Below, piece after piece: positions 63,239 to 64,000 of a stretch of 64,000 nt of DNA. Positions within the stretch are counted from its first letter, which is position 1; the number at the start of each line of letters is the position of its first letter. A model generated the notes under the pieces. That model did no database searches. It saw only the letters and a list, made by a program, of their open reading frames with translations, and was not told where the DNA came from. The translations under genes were made by a program, and so were the position numbers. Source of the DNA: Crambe crambe. Taxonomy: Eukaryota > Porifera > Demospongiae > Poecilosclerida > Crambeidae. The DNA is taken from contig OZ004589.1 of assembly GCA_963924555.1 (NCBI GenBank), forward strand, positions 62,001 to 126,000. The letters run 5' to 3'.

Positions 63239-64000
63239 ATGAAGCTTCTTTTCCTTGCAGTAATATTGAAATGGAGTGTCACAAGTGCTCAAGTGGAAGG
63301 TGTATATCAATACAATAAGAATATTTTTGACTTTTACAAGCTATATACTATACATAAGTACATAGTTAGTGCTATATAATTACATCATTGCAGCTACACA
63401 ACTCTCATATTAATATTAATTTTTAGGTCCTACAGCTCCCAGCACAGGACTGTACTTCACCTTGAATGGTGTTGTGTATCTCCCTGGTGACACTGTACTC
63501 ATCACTGATATTGGGGCAGCTGAACCTACTAATCCTCGATCTCCTCTTGTGTGCCACACTACCAATGTCAACACTCACTGTTGCAAAGGGATAAATAATC
63601 CTAATGGAGGTCCTTTGGGGAACTGGTCCTTCCCTAATGGTACCATAGTCCCTCGTTTCAGTGTCAGTCCAAATGGTGACTTCACTAGGACTGCCTACAC
63701 TCATGAAGTTCGTCTGAATCGCAGGAATAATGCCATGACACCACTTGGAACCTACACCTGTGTGGTGCCTGATATGAACAATACAATGAATCACACTGCC
63801 ACCATAACACTAGGTGAGTATGTTTCCATTCCTGAGTAAGACACATACTGAATACATAATGTGCATAGCTAGTTTACTATGCTTATAGGAGACAGTTAGC
63901 TACATACCATGATTCATTTGTAATTTTTTCATTTGTTTGTTTGTTTGTTTGTTTGTTTGTTTGTTTGTTTGTTTGTTTATTGTCAAAGCCATTATGTGCA
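63239..64000 (+). CDS. RPTP-C: start of a third modular receptor phosphatase gene (truncated by window edge)
   Basis: Exon 1 (63239-63299) encodes [18 protein letters not shown], phase 1. Exon 2 (63427-63813) encodes the IgCC domain ([29 protein letters not shown]). The first bases of the following EGF-type exon start at 63989, after the acceptor tgtcaaag, as in RPTP-B at 40113. Closer to RPTP-B than to RPTP-A in this part (both have the [11 protein letters not shown] start of exon 2). The PTP identity is inferred from the paralogues. Confidence 0.75.
63932..63978. repeat. (TTTG)n microsatellite upstream of an EGF acceptor
   Basis: About twelve TTTG units in intron 2 of RPTP-C, ending 9 bp before the acceptor at 63988. 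RPTP-B has a shorter, interrupted version at about 40076-40104. Confidence 0.92.

Noticed and set aside
1-64000. tRNA, rRNA or retroviral genes
   Set aside because: I looked for cloverleaf boxes, rRNA cores and gag/pol motifs and saw none convincing; a tRNAscan-SE and RepeatMasker run would settle this.

Overview
The window looks like nuclear DNA from a demosponge, probably Amphimedon-like (inference). Genes are intron-rich with mostly short introns. One gene is a ciliary outer-arm dynein. There are large receptor tyrosine phosphatases (RPTPs) whose ectodomains are built from EGF, FN3 and Ig-like exons, including a two-cysteine Ig variant of a kind I associate with sponge receptors. No bacterial operons, rRNA, tRNA or CRISPR arrays were recognised.

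Left third (1-20551), all minus strand and tightly packed: (i) the 5' portion of an axonemal dynein heavy chain of DNAH5/DNAH8 type, running off the left edge; (ii) a two-exon class I SAM-dependent methyltransferase; (iii) a classical LAR-like RPTP (4 Ig-like, 9 FN3, TM, two PTP domains, Ser-rich tail ending in a PDZ-ligand-like sequence).

Middle and right (20793-64000) form a tandem array of a two-gene unit. Each unit has a minus-strand gene joining a dsRNA-binding domain to an MBF1/EDF1-type helix-turn-helix, and, head to head with it, a plus-strand RPTP with a modular ectodomain. Unit 1 (dsRBD-HTH 20793-22211; RPTP-A 23030-35878) is intact. In unit 2 the dsRBD-HTH copy (36658-38719) is broken, while RPTP-B (39427-60571) has grown by internal EGF amplification and carries 4.6 kb of nested transposons in one intron. 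In unit 3 the dsRBD-HTH copy (61278-62589) is also broken and RPTP-C (from 63239) is cut by the right edge.

The ectodomains of RPTP-A and -B repeat the block (EGF)n-FN3-FN3-IgCC-Ig four times. Nearly every domain is one exon flanked by phase-1 introns, so exons can be gained, lost or skipped without breaking the frame. The cytoplasmic halves are almost identical between A and B: D1 has the full catalytic signature, whereas D2 has lost the WPD-type loop and the His of the HC motif. The most unusual items are the dsRBD-MBF1 fusion and its decay in later units, the expanding EGF exon tandem at 43.4-44.2 kb, and a hairpin-like inverted repeat (48785-53378) whose left arm preserves the empty target sites of two transposons inserted in the right arm.
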